DNA from: Talpa occidentalis
Taxonomy: Eukaryota; Chordata; Mammalia; Eulipotyphla; Talpidae
NCBI RefSeq assembly: GCF_014898055.3
Contig: NW_023601104.1
Location: forward strand, 73,019,106-73,083,105
DNA: 64,000 nucleotides
Direction: 5' to 3'
Part shown: positions 34,861 to 48,010 of the stretch, one piece after another
Position numbering within the stretch: the first letter of the stretch is position 1
How the letters are laid out: the number at the start of each line of letters is the position of its first letter
Position numbers and translations under genes: made by a program
The notes under the pieces: model-generated
Databases searched by the model: none
What the model was told of the DNA's origin: nothing
Seen by the model: the letters and a program-made list of their open reading frames with translations, nothing else

Positions 34861-35570
34861 TTGTGGACCACTTCTTTTCTTTTCTCTTTCTTTTGCCCCA
34901 TAAGGCATGCTCCACCACTCCAGCTGTGCTCACAACTATCTCTCCAAATTTGCCTGCCTTTTCTATCACCAGCTGTTCAGGTGCTGCCCATCCACCAAGG
35001 TCTGGTTTATATGCAATACCAACTACAGTGCCCAGTCTCAAGAATGAATTTCTATGCCCATCATCTTTCCCCACTCAGACTCCCAGAACATATATCCAGT
35101 ATCTTTCATTTATCATTTAACACATTTGTATACTGACAACATGTGAAAATGATGTATTATGAAGACATCTCATCAAATATATTAAACAATAAACTCCCTG
35201 AGAAAAATATTTCATTTTTGAAACATCAATGAAGAATAAGGACTTGATATAATGAATAATAAGGACCAAGATTATGGGACCTCAAGTTGATCAGAGAAAA
35301 CAAGGGAATATGACATTGCATTCACCAGAGTGGTGGGTTAAGAATCACACCCCCTCATATGTATTATTTTGCCCTTAATATGTTTCAAGATTCCACCAAA
35401 GACCAAAAGTTCTTTAAATGCAATGTTCAGTATAGCTGAAGGGAGGCACAGAACAGGGTGGGATTTGCAGAAATTGTTCAAAGACTGGGTGACTGTTAGA
35501 AAGGTATTTTTAATTGTTTAAGATAGTCAACTGGATTATTGAGAAGTGTTGTTCTTTTTGTTTGTTTGTT
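34861..35570. other. Unrecognised non-coding DNA
   Basis: Open frames of 84-106 codons on both strands over 34,800-35,136 overlap each other and lack domains. No named repeat. Confidence 0.4.
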
Positions 35571-35574
35571 TACA

Positions 35575-35764
35575 TGTATTAAGAAAATGCTTGCTGAGGA
35601 CTTGTTATGTTCAAGATATAATTCTAGGTGTTGTGAACATGTCAATATGTCAAACAGACAAATACCAGTCATGATGAAGGTGTCAACCTAGTAGGAAAAA
35701 CCCATATATTAAGCAGATACAGGTACTGATAAGGTCAGTGAGGAAAAGTAAGAGGAGTATAGTT
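35575..35764 (-). repeat. L2 LINE 3' part, first piece
   Basis: GAGGACTTGTTATGTTCAAG, ATATAATTCTAGGTGTTGTG and AACCTAGTAGGAAAAA are the antisense L2 terminus. Interrupted by the LTR at 35,765. Confidence 0.65.
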
Positions 35765-36040
35765 GGTAGAATTTTGGTCCCCAAGAACTCTGACCCCTGG
35801 TGTCACTTTTGTGACTATTGTACTATGTTGTACTACATGGCAACAAAGAATGACTAAAGGTATTAATCTGTTGACCTTAAAATAGAGAGATTATCCAGAA
35901 ATATTGTAGTGGGCCCACTGAAATCACACGAGTCTTTCAAAGCATAGAGCAAGGGCAGAAGAGAAAGTCAGCAGAGGTTTTGGAGATGAAATCAAAGATA
36001 CAGATAGAAATGGAAAATGTGGTGCCTTCCTTGTAGGCCT
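35765..36040 (+). mobile_element. MLT1-type solo LTR (ERVL-MaLR), partial
   Basis: GGTAGAATTTTGGTCCCCAA, TATTAATCTGTTGACCTTAA, GAGATTATCCAGAAATATTG and GTGGGCCCACTGAAATCACA follow MLT1 in order. No internal retroviral coding sequence is present. Confidence 0.75.
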
Positions 36041-36265
36041 TTAAAATTTTTTACCAGAAGCTGTCAGAGAGTTCTGAGCAGGAGAATGATATAATAAGAT
36101 TACCATTAAAGGGATTGTAAAAGGATAACTTCTTGTTACATGTAGTTACATTCACTCCAGGGAGATGTGCACAGATGCAGGAACAGTTAGGAATCTACAG
36201 TGATGGTCAAGGACAAGAGAGCAAATGGCTAGGACCAGGAGAAGTTGAATATTGAAAATACATCC
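36041..36265 (-). repeat. L2 LINE, second piece
   Basis: GTAGGCCTTTAAAATTTTTT, GTTCTGAGCAGGAGAATGAT and AGGAACAGTTAGGAATCTAC are antisense L2 resuming after the MLT1 LTR. Confidence 0.65.
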
Positions 36266-36744
36266 AACAGAGCTTGCTGATGGACTGATGTGGGGCAAGA
36301 GAAAGAGGGGTGTGGAGTAAGTAGTGGGATGCACCAGTCTGGAAAAGTATACAAGTAACTAACTGCATAGATGCTGCTTTAAGCTGCAGAATTGGAGATT
36401 TCCTGGGGAGGGAATGTAATTAGAAAAGAGGCAGGCTCTGCAGCAAGCCATGTTTAGAGATCTGGAGGAGGAGGAGTGAGCATGTGAAATCTGAGGAGCA
36501 TCAGAGCGTGGTGTCCCAGAATTTGAAGGTTGCAGGAGCAGGGGGTGCTCAGTGCACACATTTCCAGGAACCCCACGAGAAAAGGACTGGGTCTGAACCA
36601 CTGAGTCACAGCAGGAAGCTCACTAATGACCTTAACCAGATTGGTTCTCAGGAGAAGTGAGGATAAGAGACCATTTGGGTGATCTCAAGAGGAAGGGCGG
36701 AAGTGAAGATGGTGAGTACTGATATTGTTGTTTTTTTTTCCCCA
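36266..36744. other. Unrecognised non-coding DNA
   Basis: No gene or named repeat recognised. Confidence 0.4.
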
Positions 36745-36845
36745 GACAAGATGATTTGTTTCCCATTTTTTGAAATTGAAGTAACTTTGCATTATAACAT
36801 TATGGCAGTTTCAGGTGTTCATTGTTAAGAGGACATCATTTCTTA
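36745..36845 (-). repeat. LINE-1 3' UTR fragment
   Basis: TTTTTGAAATTGAAGTAACT and CAGTTTCAGGTGTTCATTGT resemble an antisense L1 3' end. Confidence 0.6.
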
Positions 36846-36999
36846 CATCTTTTTCCAGCCATAAGATGCAGAGTGATACAGTGGAGAGTGGGGTGTGAAA
36901 TGGTAGAAGAGATGCAGGACCCAGAAGAGGAGCAGAGCAGGTGAGCGCAGGGGTCAGCAGGTTGTAATACATGTCAGGAGGGTATGGCCGTGTCCTCTA

Positions 37000-37195
37000 T
37001 AAATAACAACAACCACCAGGAATTCACACACAGCACTGGACACTTTACAGGGAGATACACCCTCACTATTCCATTAGAGTCCCAACAAGATGGGTCTTAT
37101 TTCACATGCAAAGACAATTCAAAGACATTTAATAACTTGTCTGGGGTCATTGGTAAGGTGAGAATCGGATGGCAGGTCCTTGAGACCAACTTTAA
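37000..37195 (-). repeat. MIR SINE
   Basis: ACTTTACAGGGAGATACACC, AATAACTTGTCTGGGGTCAT and AAGGTGAGAATCGGATGGCA are antisense MIR. Confidence 0.75.
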
Positions 37196-38599
37196 CAGAG
37201 CCATTCATTACAGGGATTCTCAAACAGAATCAATGGGGCTGATTCCTGTTTAGACCAACTAGAGATTACATGAAGTAGGTCAGGCCTTCATGGTGGATGG
37301 AGCTGAAAAAATTCAGGAAGAAAAATATTTCGTGAACAGAAGGGTAAGAGACAACATATATTAACCAGATTGGAGATATGTAGAAAAATTAAAGATAAAA
37401 CTAAGATTTAAAAAACCGGAAAATCCTAATAGGGACAAGATTTTACACTTGAATTGTATCTATCCATTTAAGGTTTGTACTCAGAAAGTTTACCCTGACT
37501 GTCCCGTGGATGATGCCCCAGTGATTCCAAGGCCTCCACGCAGGCCAGAACTTGGCTGCCAACACTATTTTAGTATGGGATAACATGGACGCCCACTGTC
37601 AGCTTTGGAATCCCTGGCTTCTTCTTTGTTCTTTTCAGGCTCCTGTGCCCACCTGTTCATAGACACAACCATGCCCTCGTGGAGTCCATTGTCATGGCCA
37701 CCACAGCCTGTGTTCATCACTGGATGCCACACTGGACCAGGGACTGACTTCCCTGCCTGGCCTTGGGTAGCCACTTGGTACATGTACCAAGTGCAGAGTC
37801 AGAAGAATGTCTTTTTTCCCAATATGGGCCACATTTTATTTTTGGGGCCCACACAATGGGTCCAGAACCTCAGCCCTTCTGTGGATCCCTGGCTCTATCT
37901 TTGGTCATTATAATACAGAGATAGTTTTGGCCATTTCTGCTTTTAGGGGAGTCCAGTCCACCTCTGAAGAATGGATAGAAGAGGACACTCTACCATCTTG
38001 CACATGTCCCTCTTTCCTTCTTGTTTTCTGAGTCCAACCCAAACCTCTCCTTTCTCTCCCTTTAAATCAAGATGACAACAGCTGGGGAAGAAGTGGAGGT
38101 ACTTTGTGTGCCAACAACATCTGTGCCCCTGTAAGCCCCAAATTGCTACTTCCCTCCTCTCCCTGGCTAGCCAAGGGCACATTGACTGCAGGAAACTGAC
38201 CCAGCAACAAAGAGAAGAGAAAGGGAAAGAACAGTGGTTCATGGAGAATATCTCACTCTCTCCCATAGGCTCTGTGAGGGTGCAGGAATTCCCCTGAGTC
38301 TAGAGTCTAATGAATAAAGAAAAACAGATTTGAGTTGGATCCCCTGACCTTGGAGGAGAGAGCTGCTACTGACTTCCTTTTAGGTGGTAAGCTCCTAACG
38401 GCAAGGCCTGTGTCCACGTACAGCAGAGTGCCATGGACAGACAGACATCAATGCCCATCTAGACTTGAGGGCATGCTGCTTGAGGGCAACACATGTCTGG
38501 TAATTCTTCTGTTATTCCACAGGTCTGAAGAGGGCTCAGTTCACATGAAAAGCTCACTTTATGACTACTAACTAGTAGTCATTGGGGTATGTCACTGGA
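37196..38599. other. Unrecognised low-repeat DNA
   Basis: Apparently unique sequence. Overlapping open frames on both strands at 37,565-38,571 show no domain. It includes the 22-bp palindrome at 37,772-37,793. Confidence 0.4.
37772..37793. repeat. Perfect 22-bp palindrome
   Basis: The half-site CACTTGGTACA is followed directly by its reverse complement, with no spacer. It contains CCAAG/CTTGG arms and a central TACATGTA. Confidence 0.95.
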
Positions 38600-38795
38600 G
38601 TATTAGGCCAGGAAAACAGAAGAGGGGAACAGAAGAGCTGGCTTCCAGGTCTGCTCTGTGACCCTGAGCAAGTCCTTTGACCTCTCTGAGCCCCATTTGT
38701 AAAAAGGGCAAAACCTCATTCTACAAAGAGTTGTGTGAGTTCAGTTGAAATAATGTGCACAAAAGTCCTGAGTGCAATAAACTTGAGGAAATGGA
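38600..38795 (+). repeat. MIR SINE
   Basis: CTCTGTGACCCTGAGCAAGT, CCTTTGACCTCTCTGAGCCC and TTGTAAAAAGGGCAAAACCT are a good plus-strand MIR core. Confidence 0.93.
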
Positions 38796-41700
38796 CAAAG
38801 GAGTTTTCATTCTGTCTTTCTTGTGCTTATTCCATAAAACACAAATGATATGTTTTAGAAAACCTTGGAAATGATGAGCTAGCACTTTCCAACCAGAGTG
38901 ACAGGTCTACAAATTCAACACTGTGAGCAAAACAGAGAGAAGCACAGAAAAGGAAAGGCGTTCCTATGCACTCTGAAACACAAGCAGGAGGTCACTCAGC
39001 AGAAAAACTCAGGAGTCCAAAAAGAAAGCTTATTCCCAAGTCCAAGTTTACTAAGTTCTGCAGAAGCCCAGAGTTAGAATTAAGTGGGCAGCAATTTATT
39101 GCAACAAGAGAAATTAAGGAGATATTGGCAGGTTTTTACTTTTCCTGCAACCAGACATGTTAGAAATAAAGTTTCATCTGGGGTCTCCCTAAAGTTAATG
39201 AGGCTGACCTGATAGTTCATTGACTTGCTTCGCAGAATTTATTTTATGGATGTCTCCAATGCACATGGCTCCTTCCACTTTGGGACTCAACTGAGAGAAA
39301 CTCCAGAAATCCACCAGCATTTTTTACCAACAGTGTGTTTCAAACAGTATGTATACTCATTATGTAATTGAGAGGTAAAACATGATTTTCAGAGATGACT
39401 TTAATCCATGTGAGCACATACATGTGTGCACCTTCACACTTAGGGGAAAGTGTCTGAATACTCAGGTTATAGTTATAAATTTCCCATAGGAACTGAGCTT
39501 CGGTTTCAACCTATCACCCAGATAAATTTTACAGAGGAAGGCACTCCCCAACTGAAAATCAAGATTTTCCACCTGGCCTAGGAGAGGAAGAGAAAGATCT
39601 TGAACCATAATTTTTTTCCAAGACTATTCCCAGGCAAAAGCCAGATCTCAACAGAGATATCTATAAGCCACAATTGCAGGGAATGTGACCCCAGTCCTGA
39701 ATTTCCAAACATGGTGAAGATGTTCCTGTTCCACATGTGGTGGGGGCAGGCCTGAAGGGATCATGCAGATCTCAGAACTGAATGCTCATGTGCAGAGGCA
39801 ACAAGTGCCAGGCCCTACACCCCACCCACTTTGGAAACAGAACTTCAAGAATGAAAGTCAGATTTTCTCCCAGTTCAATGAAATGAGACTCAGGGTCAAA
39901 TTAGATAACTTAGAAATTATAAAAATAATATTTATGCACACTGGGACGATAGTTAAGAGTAATATCTATTCCATTTGTACCTAAATGAACACAGTTGGCT
40001 TGCTAGATTAAATCTTTTCAAAACTTAGTGTTCATGGAGAAGAAGCAGAGTGGTTGTGGGGGGCATGGCATAGAAGGGAGTCCTTGGTTGTGAAGACATT
40101 AGAAATTGAGTCTCTGCAATAATCCCCAAGCACACTTCACTTTCTTCTCACTGCTTTACCCTGCCATTTCCTGGACTCCCATGAATGAACCTGTTTTGGC
40201 AGACTGATCTTAGGTTTTAAGGGAAACTGCTGACTCATTTTGCTTCAAATCATCTTTGTATTGTCTCTGTTACTTCATCACCTTTCCAGGAAAGCAAGCT
40301 CAAAAGAGACTGTACAATAGAAAGGCAGGATAAATGGATTGGCGTGTTTGGTGGGGATCTTTGGCCCACTCAGGTTAACTCATATTATGGCAGGCTGTCA
40401 AAAGAACATGAATGAAAGCAATTGGCACCCATGAAATCCAGACCCAGGTGCTTACCAGGCCTCAAGGGAATATAGGAGTCAGGTTCAGACATTCTCTCAG
40501 CTGCAGCATCTCATTAATCCTTACCTAAACTCCACCATTAAGACCTCCACACGTCTGGTCCTTGTCTGGCCATACCTGCACCTATGGTCAAGTCAGCATC
40601 TACCCAATGACTGTTCTTTACCTTATAAGTTGTGTGCTCATGGTTATCATGTACTTCTGGTCTCTACTGTAGCTTGATATTGTAGCCTACCTTCTCTACG
40701 TGTGCTAGTCCATTTCTGTTACTCCTTCAAACTAAGCAATCTTCTCTAATTCGAATCCAAATTTCTGAGGAAGAATTGTGATGTCCTGTTGGCAGAATTT
40801 TCATGCCAAGAGATTTCATAGGCTGCTATTGGCCAGTTTATGAACTTCCTAATCTATATATAAGACACCATCTACTGGTTGAATTGGTTTAAGTTATGAG
40901 CTTACACATTATAGCTGCTGGAGTGGGTCTGTCTTGGCCACTGGTGGCAGTGAGCTTACACTTTATAGAAATTAGCCACTACTTCCACAGTTAGAAAGCA
41001 TTGCATGGGGAGCTCTTGTATGGGGCTGTGATCTTTTCATGGGGCATCTTTTCATAGGTCTACATGGCCTATTTGAACAATCAGGATGTCAGAGATTCAC
41101 TGTCAATTGACTGAGCATAGTTTTGCATACCACTTGGGTTGTATTAAATAAATATTTTTTTTAAAGTCCTATTTTATAGAAGCTCATGCTGTTCATTTTA
41201 AGAGAGACGATAACTATTTTGACCCAATTTCTACTTCAGAGTGTAAGACAACACTGAGCAGAAAAGTGGGTTTTGATGCCTCACAAGAGTCCCAGTTCAC
41301 AGAGGCCCTGTGTAAGGTGTCAGGGTTAGCAGGATTCTCAATGTCAGCAGGAGAGTGCAGTGATTCTCCTTCCATGGGGAAAGATTGTTTTCCTCCTTAC
41401 AAAGGCGCAGGTTTCTAGGACATTTGAGAAAAATACCAGTTTAAGCAGGACAGTACTTGACACTAATGTAGTTCCATTGTCTTGCTGGTCAGCAAGCAGA
41501 ACACTGACATGAGTTGTAAGCTGTCATGTGCCTTTACAAGACAGGTGACCCAAGCAAACAGCCTCTGTCATCTGAATCTCAGATTATGGCTCAATAGAGA
41601 GGATCACCTTGGTTACCAGAGGTCTAGAGGATGCCTCTGTGGCCTCCAGGGGCTTGTGAATGGGGGTTGCTGCCTCCAACCCCACATTCCCAGCAAGTGC

Positions 41701-41960
41701 CACTTGAGTCAAACATGAGGAGGCTACAGCAATCAAACGGGCTGGCAGAATGCACGTACTTGTGCTCAGTGGTACATCTGGAAATTGGCCTTCTTTGGCT
41801 TTTAACAGGGCATTTCTCCAACAGTTTTATGATTACAAAAGACAATCAGGGCAGTTGGAAACCTAGAATATTTGTGCCCTTTACTCTATTTGGGTCTCAA
41901 GCACCAAAAACATTAAGTACGTGCCCTAGAGAGCCCCTCCCATTTAGAAAAAAAAAAGTT
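38796..41960. other. Unrecognised non-coding DNA
   Basis: More than 3 kb without a recognisable exon, RNA gene or named repeat. Open frames reach 110 codons (41,631-41,963) but carry no domain and are opposed by an overlapping minus-strand frame. Confidence 0.45.
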
Positions 41961-44900
41961 TAGTAATTGAAAGGCACTGTATTTCAGTACTCATTAATTT
42001 TAAAATATTCCCCAGTCAATATTCTTAGCAATTAACATGATTATTTATTGCTTAGTAATGAGCCAAGGATATGAAAACAGTTTTTCTTCTACCACCTTCT
42101 GTTTTTTATCAGGAATAAATAGTAGCACTCAACTATTCACAATATCTATTAGTAGTCAGTCTAATTTTAAATAATAAAGATAAATATCTTTTTTTTTTTG
42201 GTTTTTTCAACTTTGATAGTATTCTTGACTACCACTTACCATGGTAAGTCAAGGATTTTACTGTTCTGAACTTACTGTCCCTACTTCTCTTTTCTTATCC
42301 ATACATCTGTATATATTTTCTTTTACATGGTTGATGATAATAACATTTAAATGCTATTCAGTATTTTAATTAAGTCTTCCACACATTGTTTGTAGTTTGA
42401 GTCTAAATCTAACAAGCCAATAAATACCTTTTTTGTTATAATTACTATGTAAATATTATTCATCACAGAGTCAAATGATACTGTATAATTACTTTTCCTA
42501 GTCTACAGATAAAATGTCATAACTTCTGAGATATTCAGAGAAGAACATTGTTCACATCAAGGTTCAATCGTTGATCTCTTCCAAACCTCAACCGATGCTC
42601 CAATCATGTCCCACCATAATAACTTTCTATGTGATTCATGACTTTGTTTAAAGACTACTTGGTTTTTCCTGAGATCTCTAATTGCTTTTTGTTTTTCTAG
42701 CTGAAAGAAAAGTCATAAAGTTGAACTACCCTCAATTTTTTCTGCTCTCAATGACGGTGCTGCATACAATCCCCATTTTATTAGGAAATAACATTCTGAG
42801 AGTCTCTTCCCTATGGATTTACTGTCTTCTAGGCCTGAGGCTTATTAGCTGCTATGTTGAACTTCCTTTCAACACCCTATTGTGTTAGAAACACTCTTTG
42901 CATAATTATAGTTTTCTTTTCCCTGTTTTTGCTAGAATCACCCCCTTAAATTTTCCAAGTAAATATTCTGAGTCCTTGATGTCTAAAAATGGATTTACCC
43001 TCCCATTTGATTGACAGCTTATCAAGATACAAAATCTAAGTCAAATTAAATCCACATCAAAATAATTTTCCCTTGAACTCGGTGGCATTGTTCCATGAAC
43101 CTTGTGGCATGAACTTTGTGGCTTTGTTCCATACCCATAGAGTCTAGCTGATACCAGCTGATTTTTGTTACAATGCAGGCTACTTGATTTCCTAGTTTAC
43201 TTCACCATGAAATATTTGGCATCTGCTATTTATTTGGACCTCTCTGATTTTGATGAGATTATTTTGTGTGGATATTTTTCCTTTCATACTGCTCAGCACT
43301 TACAGAGCCCTGTCAAACTTAAAGTATTGTATCTTTCTTCAACTCTTGAAAAATTTCCTTGCAATTAAAAGAAAAATTCTACCCTATGTATTGATAATAT
43401 CATGTAATGCTGGACCTGCTATTTGTCACATGTTCAGTCCTGGTATGATTGCGTCTTTACTTTTTCTTTCTCATGCTTTTCTGTCTATCTTTTTACTCTA
43501 TAGCTGGCAAGATTGATTTGACTTTATTATCAAAACTTGCTATTGATTTTTAAATATTTAAACAATTTTTATTATAAGAGTTAATTCTTTGACCATTTAT
43601 TACATCATTCTTTTTAGGAGTACAGTATCTTCTCAGTTCTCTCTGAGAATATAATCATATTTGTAAAAGCTATCTTCTGTTTCCTGAAATAGCTTCTCCA
43701 GGGCCAGTTATATTTATTTTGTTTCTTCTTTTACACACTGCTCTTCTTCATATATTATTCATTCATGTTCAACAATAAGGGACAAAATTGATTATTCTGG
43801 ATGGATGGTGTTATTTTCTTCTGCTGCTTTATAAGACTTAATTATTCCCCTTAACAAACATCTGTCTTCAATTGTAAGGCTCTTTATAACCTTTGTGTAT
43901 CTAGATGGGTTATATTTAAAAACAGACTTTCCTCTAAGGTGATCATGAGGAACAAGCTGCCTAAATTCCAGAGAAAAAACATTTTATTCTGGAACACCAA
44001 AAGTCTTAACTCTCTACAGTTTGCTTATTCTCTTTCTTTAAAGAAATTTTTTTTTTCTGTATTGGTTTATTTTGCTTTTGTTTTTGACTTTTCTTTGTGT
44101 TTTGTCTTGGAGTGCATCTAAATTACTAGTTGTTCTATAAAGGAAGGTCAAGGAGAAGGAGTGCACAGGGTTGACTTCTGCAGCTCTTATCTTCAATAAT
44201 TTTTCTCTTTTCATCTCTCTCTCTCAGCATTACCCTCTATCTATTGACACAAAATTCAGAATCCCTTATAGGTTTCTCAAATAAGATCAGCTTCCATTTC
44301 TCCCACAAGTCTCACTTGTCCTGTGATTTCCTCTACTTTACTCATTAATACATGCATTTTGATTTTCCCTCTTCTGGAAATTTCTTGAAATTATATATTT
44401 ACCGAAGACATCTGTTTCTAAGCTCGTGGTCATTGCACATTTACTCCTTTTTCTATTTCTCTGAGTCTTGAAATTTCAACTGGGTCTCAGGGAATAAGGG
44501 GAATCCATGAGTGAGTAGTTTTTGTAAATTGAATCTGAAACTCCCAAGAGTTTTGGGATATTTAGACAAGAGGACATTGGTATTTTCCCTTCCCCAAGGT
44601 CAGGGAGGGGGCATCAATGACGGTCACCTGGAGAGGACAGCTATGCCCAGCACTATCACTTTCATAAGAGTTATGAGCCACAAAGGCTGTATGGTAGCAG
44701 AGCAAAGAGACAGAAGACCTTATAAGCCAATTTCTGAGTCAGACAATTGTGAGTCAGAGCCAATTGACTGCAAATCTCTCAAGTAACTGCAGGTCACTTT
44801 CAAATAGAGGAGTAAAGGGGGATCAATTTTTCTAAATGGGCAACTAGAAGCTCATTTCAATGCATGTTGGGGATAATAAAGGAAGTTTAACCTTATAGAC

Positions 44901-45120
44901 TGATTGTTCTTTACAAATTTGTTTCTATAGATATGTTAGTAAAGTTCAAGTGAAGATCAATCCTTAGAACATAGAAGTTACCCTCCAGGGAAAAATTATT
45001 TCTTTAGAATAGACATTTTCTGGTTATATAATTCCTGGCCAAAGATGAGGTCGGGAGTGTGTTCTATACATGTTATGAATTCTATATATCTTATTTTCTT
45101 TAATACTCACAGGAACTCCA
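41961..45120. other. AT-rich DNA, probably ancient repeat
   Basis: Strongly AT-rich. The 43,400-44,500 part, with T-rich plus-strand composition and phrases such as AGTTAATTCTTTGACCATTT, seems to belong to an old interspersed repeat I cannot name. No gene is supported. Confidence 0.35.
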
Positions 45121-45124
45121 TGAG

Positions 45125-45560
45125 ATCCATTCACTCATTTCTTCAATCAGTTAAATTTATTGGACCACTTGTAGGTACTAGGAACAGTGCTAGGCATGGG
45201 GTGTACAATGATGTATGAAAACAAACACTCATTGTGTTTACAGCCTAGTGGAGGAAACAGACTTAATGAAATAATCACATAACCAGGTGCAAAATCATAA
45301 TTACAATTTCTACAAAGGACTATATGATGCCATAAGAATGCAAAAATGAGAAACTTAACCTGGTAATGGGGGAGGGCTGGGAAGGCATCTCTGAGAAAAT
45401 AATATGTGATGTGACTTCTAAAGAAATGGTTAGAGCTGAGGGGTTGAAAAGGAGAGGAAGACATAACCTATGCACAGCCAACATACCAGGCAGAAAACAT
45501 AACCTATGTGAATGTCCTGAGGTTAGAAGAGCTCAATATTTTTAAATATGTGAAAGAATC
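45125..45560 (-). repeat. L2 LINE 3' region
   Basis: AGGAACAGTGCTAGGCATGG, GTTTACAGCCTAGTGGAGGA, GGGCTGGGAAGGCATCTCTG and CATACCAGGCAGAAAACATA follow antisense L2 in order. Confidence 0.85.
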
Positions 45561-45784
45561 ACCCCTTTACAAATATCATAGTAATAATTATTTCAGGTAA
45601 GTATTCTCAATGGATTCTAATATTAGAAGATGAAACTTTGATAAGAAACAAGATTCTATATAGTCTCAGAATAACTCCCCGTGAGGTATTCTTATCAGAG
45701 GAAAAATAATAATATTACAAACATCATTTTAACTAGGTGATGAAATTTAAGATCACATCAACAGTAATGGAATAAAGAAATAGC
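45561..45784. other. Unrecognised AT-rich DNA
   Basis: No feature recognised between the L2 and the old repeat that follows. Confidence 0.4.
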
Positions 45785-46270
45785 ATGTGCTTTATGATTT
45801 AATGTAGTAAGAAGAGCACAAAATAATTTCTGTGTATTCCTGCTGAAAATTTATAACCTATATCGAATCATGAGGAACCATCAGACAACCCCAAATGGAA
45901 GCATTCCATAAAATACCTGGCAGGAGTCTTCAAACATGTCATTGTTGTAAAAGCAAGAAAAGATTAAGAAACTATTCAAGATTGAAGAGTTGAATAACAA
46001 GTGGAATGTGTGATCCTGGAGTGGAAAATTATTTTTTTCCTTTACTATAAAAGCAATTAGTGAGATAATAAGTAAAATCTGAAAAAAATATAGAGATTAG
46101 AATAAAGGACTATATTCATTTTAAATTTTTTTCAAAATTTCAGACAAATAGGGTATGATAAATGTAGTAAATTTTAATATTTGAGGAATATGTGTGAATG
46201 GTAAAACATAATTCTTTGTATTACTTTTGCATTCTTACTGTAAGTCAAAATTATCTCAAGGTAAAAGTTT
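45785..46270 (+). repeat. Ancient repeat, probably L1M 3' UTR, copy 1
   Basis: CATCAGACAACCCCAAATGG, CATTCCATAAAATACCTGGC, AATGTGTGATCCTGGAGTGG and CTGTAAGTCAAAATTATCTC share their order with a second copy at 49,600-50,320. Confidence 0.55.
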
Positions 46271-46399
46271 AAGCAAAAAAAAATATGAAAGTTCCATAAC
46301 AAGTGGAACTCAATACACAAAAGAGAATGTGAGGCAACACAAAGCTGAACTTATTAGAAACGTCAAACCAAACTATGCTTGAAAATCCTGTTACATTGT

Positions 46400-46490
46400 T
46401 GGTCTTTATGCTGAGACTAATGTGAAGCCATTGAAAGACATGAGCAGGTCTTTGGGCATTCTGAGAGCAATTTCTGGGGCGGGGGGTGGT
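46400..46490 (-). repeat. L2 LINE fragment before an LTR
   Basis: GAAGCCATTGAAAGACATGA and GCAGGTCTTTGGGCATTCTG are antisense L2. The rest lies beyond the LTR, from about 47,390. Confidence 0.6.
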
Positions 46491-46508
46491 ATGTGTGTGT
46501 GTGTGTGG
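46490..46508. repeat. (GT)n microsatellite
   Basis: Short alternating GT run at the left edge of the LTR-like block. Confidence 0.8.
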
Positions 46509-46529
46509 TGAGGAGGTAGGTGGGTTTCC

Positions 46530-47280
46530 TACATCAAAAAACAAGCAATTCTCCAGATACCAGCTGGGTGTCCTACAATTGAACTCAATTCCAACAGAGA
46601 TAGTATACCCAGAGATAGTATCAGATTTCACAGGTTAAGGATTCAGTCCTACAAGATTCCCCTCTACCCCAACTTCAGACAACCCCAAGTTGTTATCTGA
46701 GATTCTGAACAACTGGCTTTCAGCCAGAAGCTCCCATAACCCTTTTCTTGGGTTCAATTAATTTGCTAGAGTGGCTCATGGAACTCAGAGATACATTTTA
46801 CATAACAAGATTAATAGTTTATTATAAAATGATTAAAAATTCAGGAACAGACAGAGGGAAGAGATGGATAGGACAAGGTATGTGTGAAGGGATGTGGAGC
46901 TTCGGAGCCCTCTCCAGGTATGCCATACTTCCCTCAAATCACCACATGCTCACCAACTCAAGTTTTCTGAACCCTGTTCCTTTGAAAGTTTTTATGAAGA
47001 CTTAATTATATTGATCAGATGATGAACCATTGGCCATTTGGTGATTGATTCCACCTCCAGCTTCTCTCCTTTCCTGGAGTTTGGAGAGTAGGACTCAAAG
47101 TTCCAACCCTCTAATCACATGGTTGGTTCCACTGGCAACCAGCCACCATCTTTAGGTGCTTTTAAAAGCTACCTCATTCACATAACAAAAGATACTCTCA
47201 TTGTCATCATTTACAAAATTCTGAGTTTTGAGAGGTCAGAGCCAGGAACCTTGAATGAAGATCAAGTTTTTCTCATAATA
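46530..47280 (-). mobile_element. ERVL-class LTR, copy 1
   Basis: Ordered phrases GCTGGGTGTCCTACAATTGA, GTGGCTCATGGAACTCAGAG, CCAACCCTCTAATCACATGG, GGTTCCACTGGCAACCAGCC and CATTCACATAACAAAAGATA match an old ERVL-type LTR. The minus strand supplies ATAATAAA near 46,810. No coding sequence. A second copy of the family starts near 55,110. Family name uncertain. Confidence 0.65.
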
Positions 47281-47389
47281 TATATCTGAATAACAAAATA
47301 TGTATTTTTCATAAAAATCGTAATATTACAGCAGGTAGATTACATGAGCAGATTAACATTTTGAAAAGATTCCTGTAGTTGCAAAGCAG

Positions 47390-47860
47390 AGGAGAGAGAA
47401 TGTAGTGGATTCAGAATAACTACCTGTGAGGGAGGCCAGTTAGTTAGGAATGTGTTGTGTAAAAGTACAACAGAGGCAGTGGACTTGAGCAGAAGTGTGT
47501 GGATTAAAGAGCTGCTTGGGAGTTAACATTTAAGATGCTTGGCATGAACTGGAATTGGGAGAGGAAAGTGAGAACAGGGAAGGGAGGAACCAAAACGGAC
47601 TCCCAGGTTTCTGGTTTGCACAGCTGGACAGGTAGTAGAGACCTTCTCTCAGACAGGGACAATGGAAAGAAGACCAAGATCAAATGTTGGACAAAGTCAA
47701 GAATTTGACTTTGGATGTGTTGGGCTGAAATTCCTTTTGAGACAGTAGGTAGGGCTGTCAAGTAGGCAGTTGATTCTGTATGGGGATGGGAGAGGAAGGT
47801 AAGGATGTGGTCAGACTCCCCTAGAGATCCGGGAGCAGGTATTGAGAGGAAAGAGATCAG
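47390..47860 (-). repeat. L2 LINE remnant after the LTR
   Basis: GACTCCCAGGTTTCTGGTTT, GCACAGCTGGACAGGTAG, CAAGTAGGCAGTTGATTCTG and GATGGGAGAGGAAGGTAAGG are antisense L2 ORF2. Confidence 0.8.
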
Positions 47861-47879
47861 GAACCTGAACACCCATCTC

Positions 47880-48010
47880 GGTCAGTCTGTGATCTTACCC
47901 TCATCCCACAGAACAAGAACAGAAGGCATTGGCCTAAGGCCACACAACTAACACAACTAGCAAGCAATGGAGCATAGATAAAATACGAGTCTATGTAACT
48001 TCAAATATGT
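47880..48010 (-). repeat. MIR SINE fragment
   Basis: GGCCTAAGGCCACACAACTA and GCAAGCAATGGAGCATAGAT are the antisense MIR core. Confidence 0.75.
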
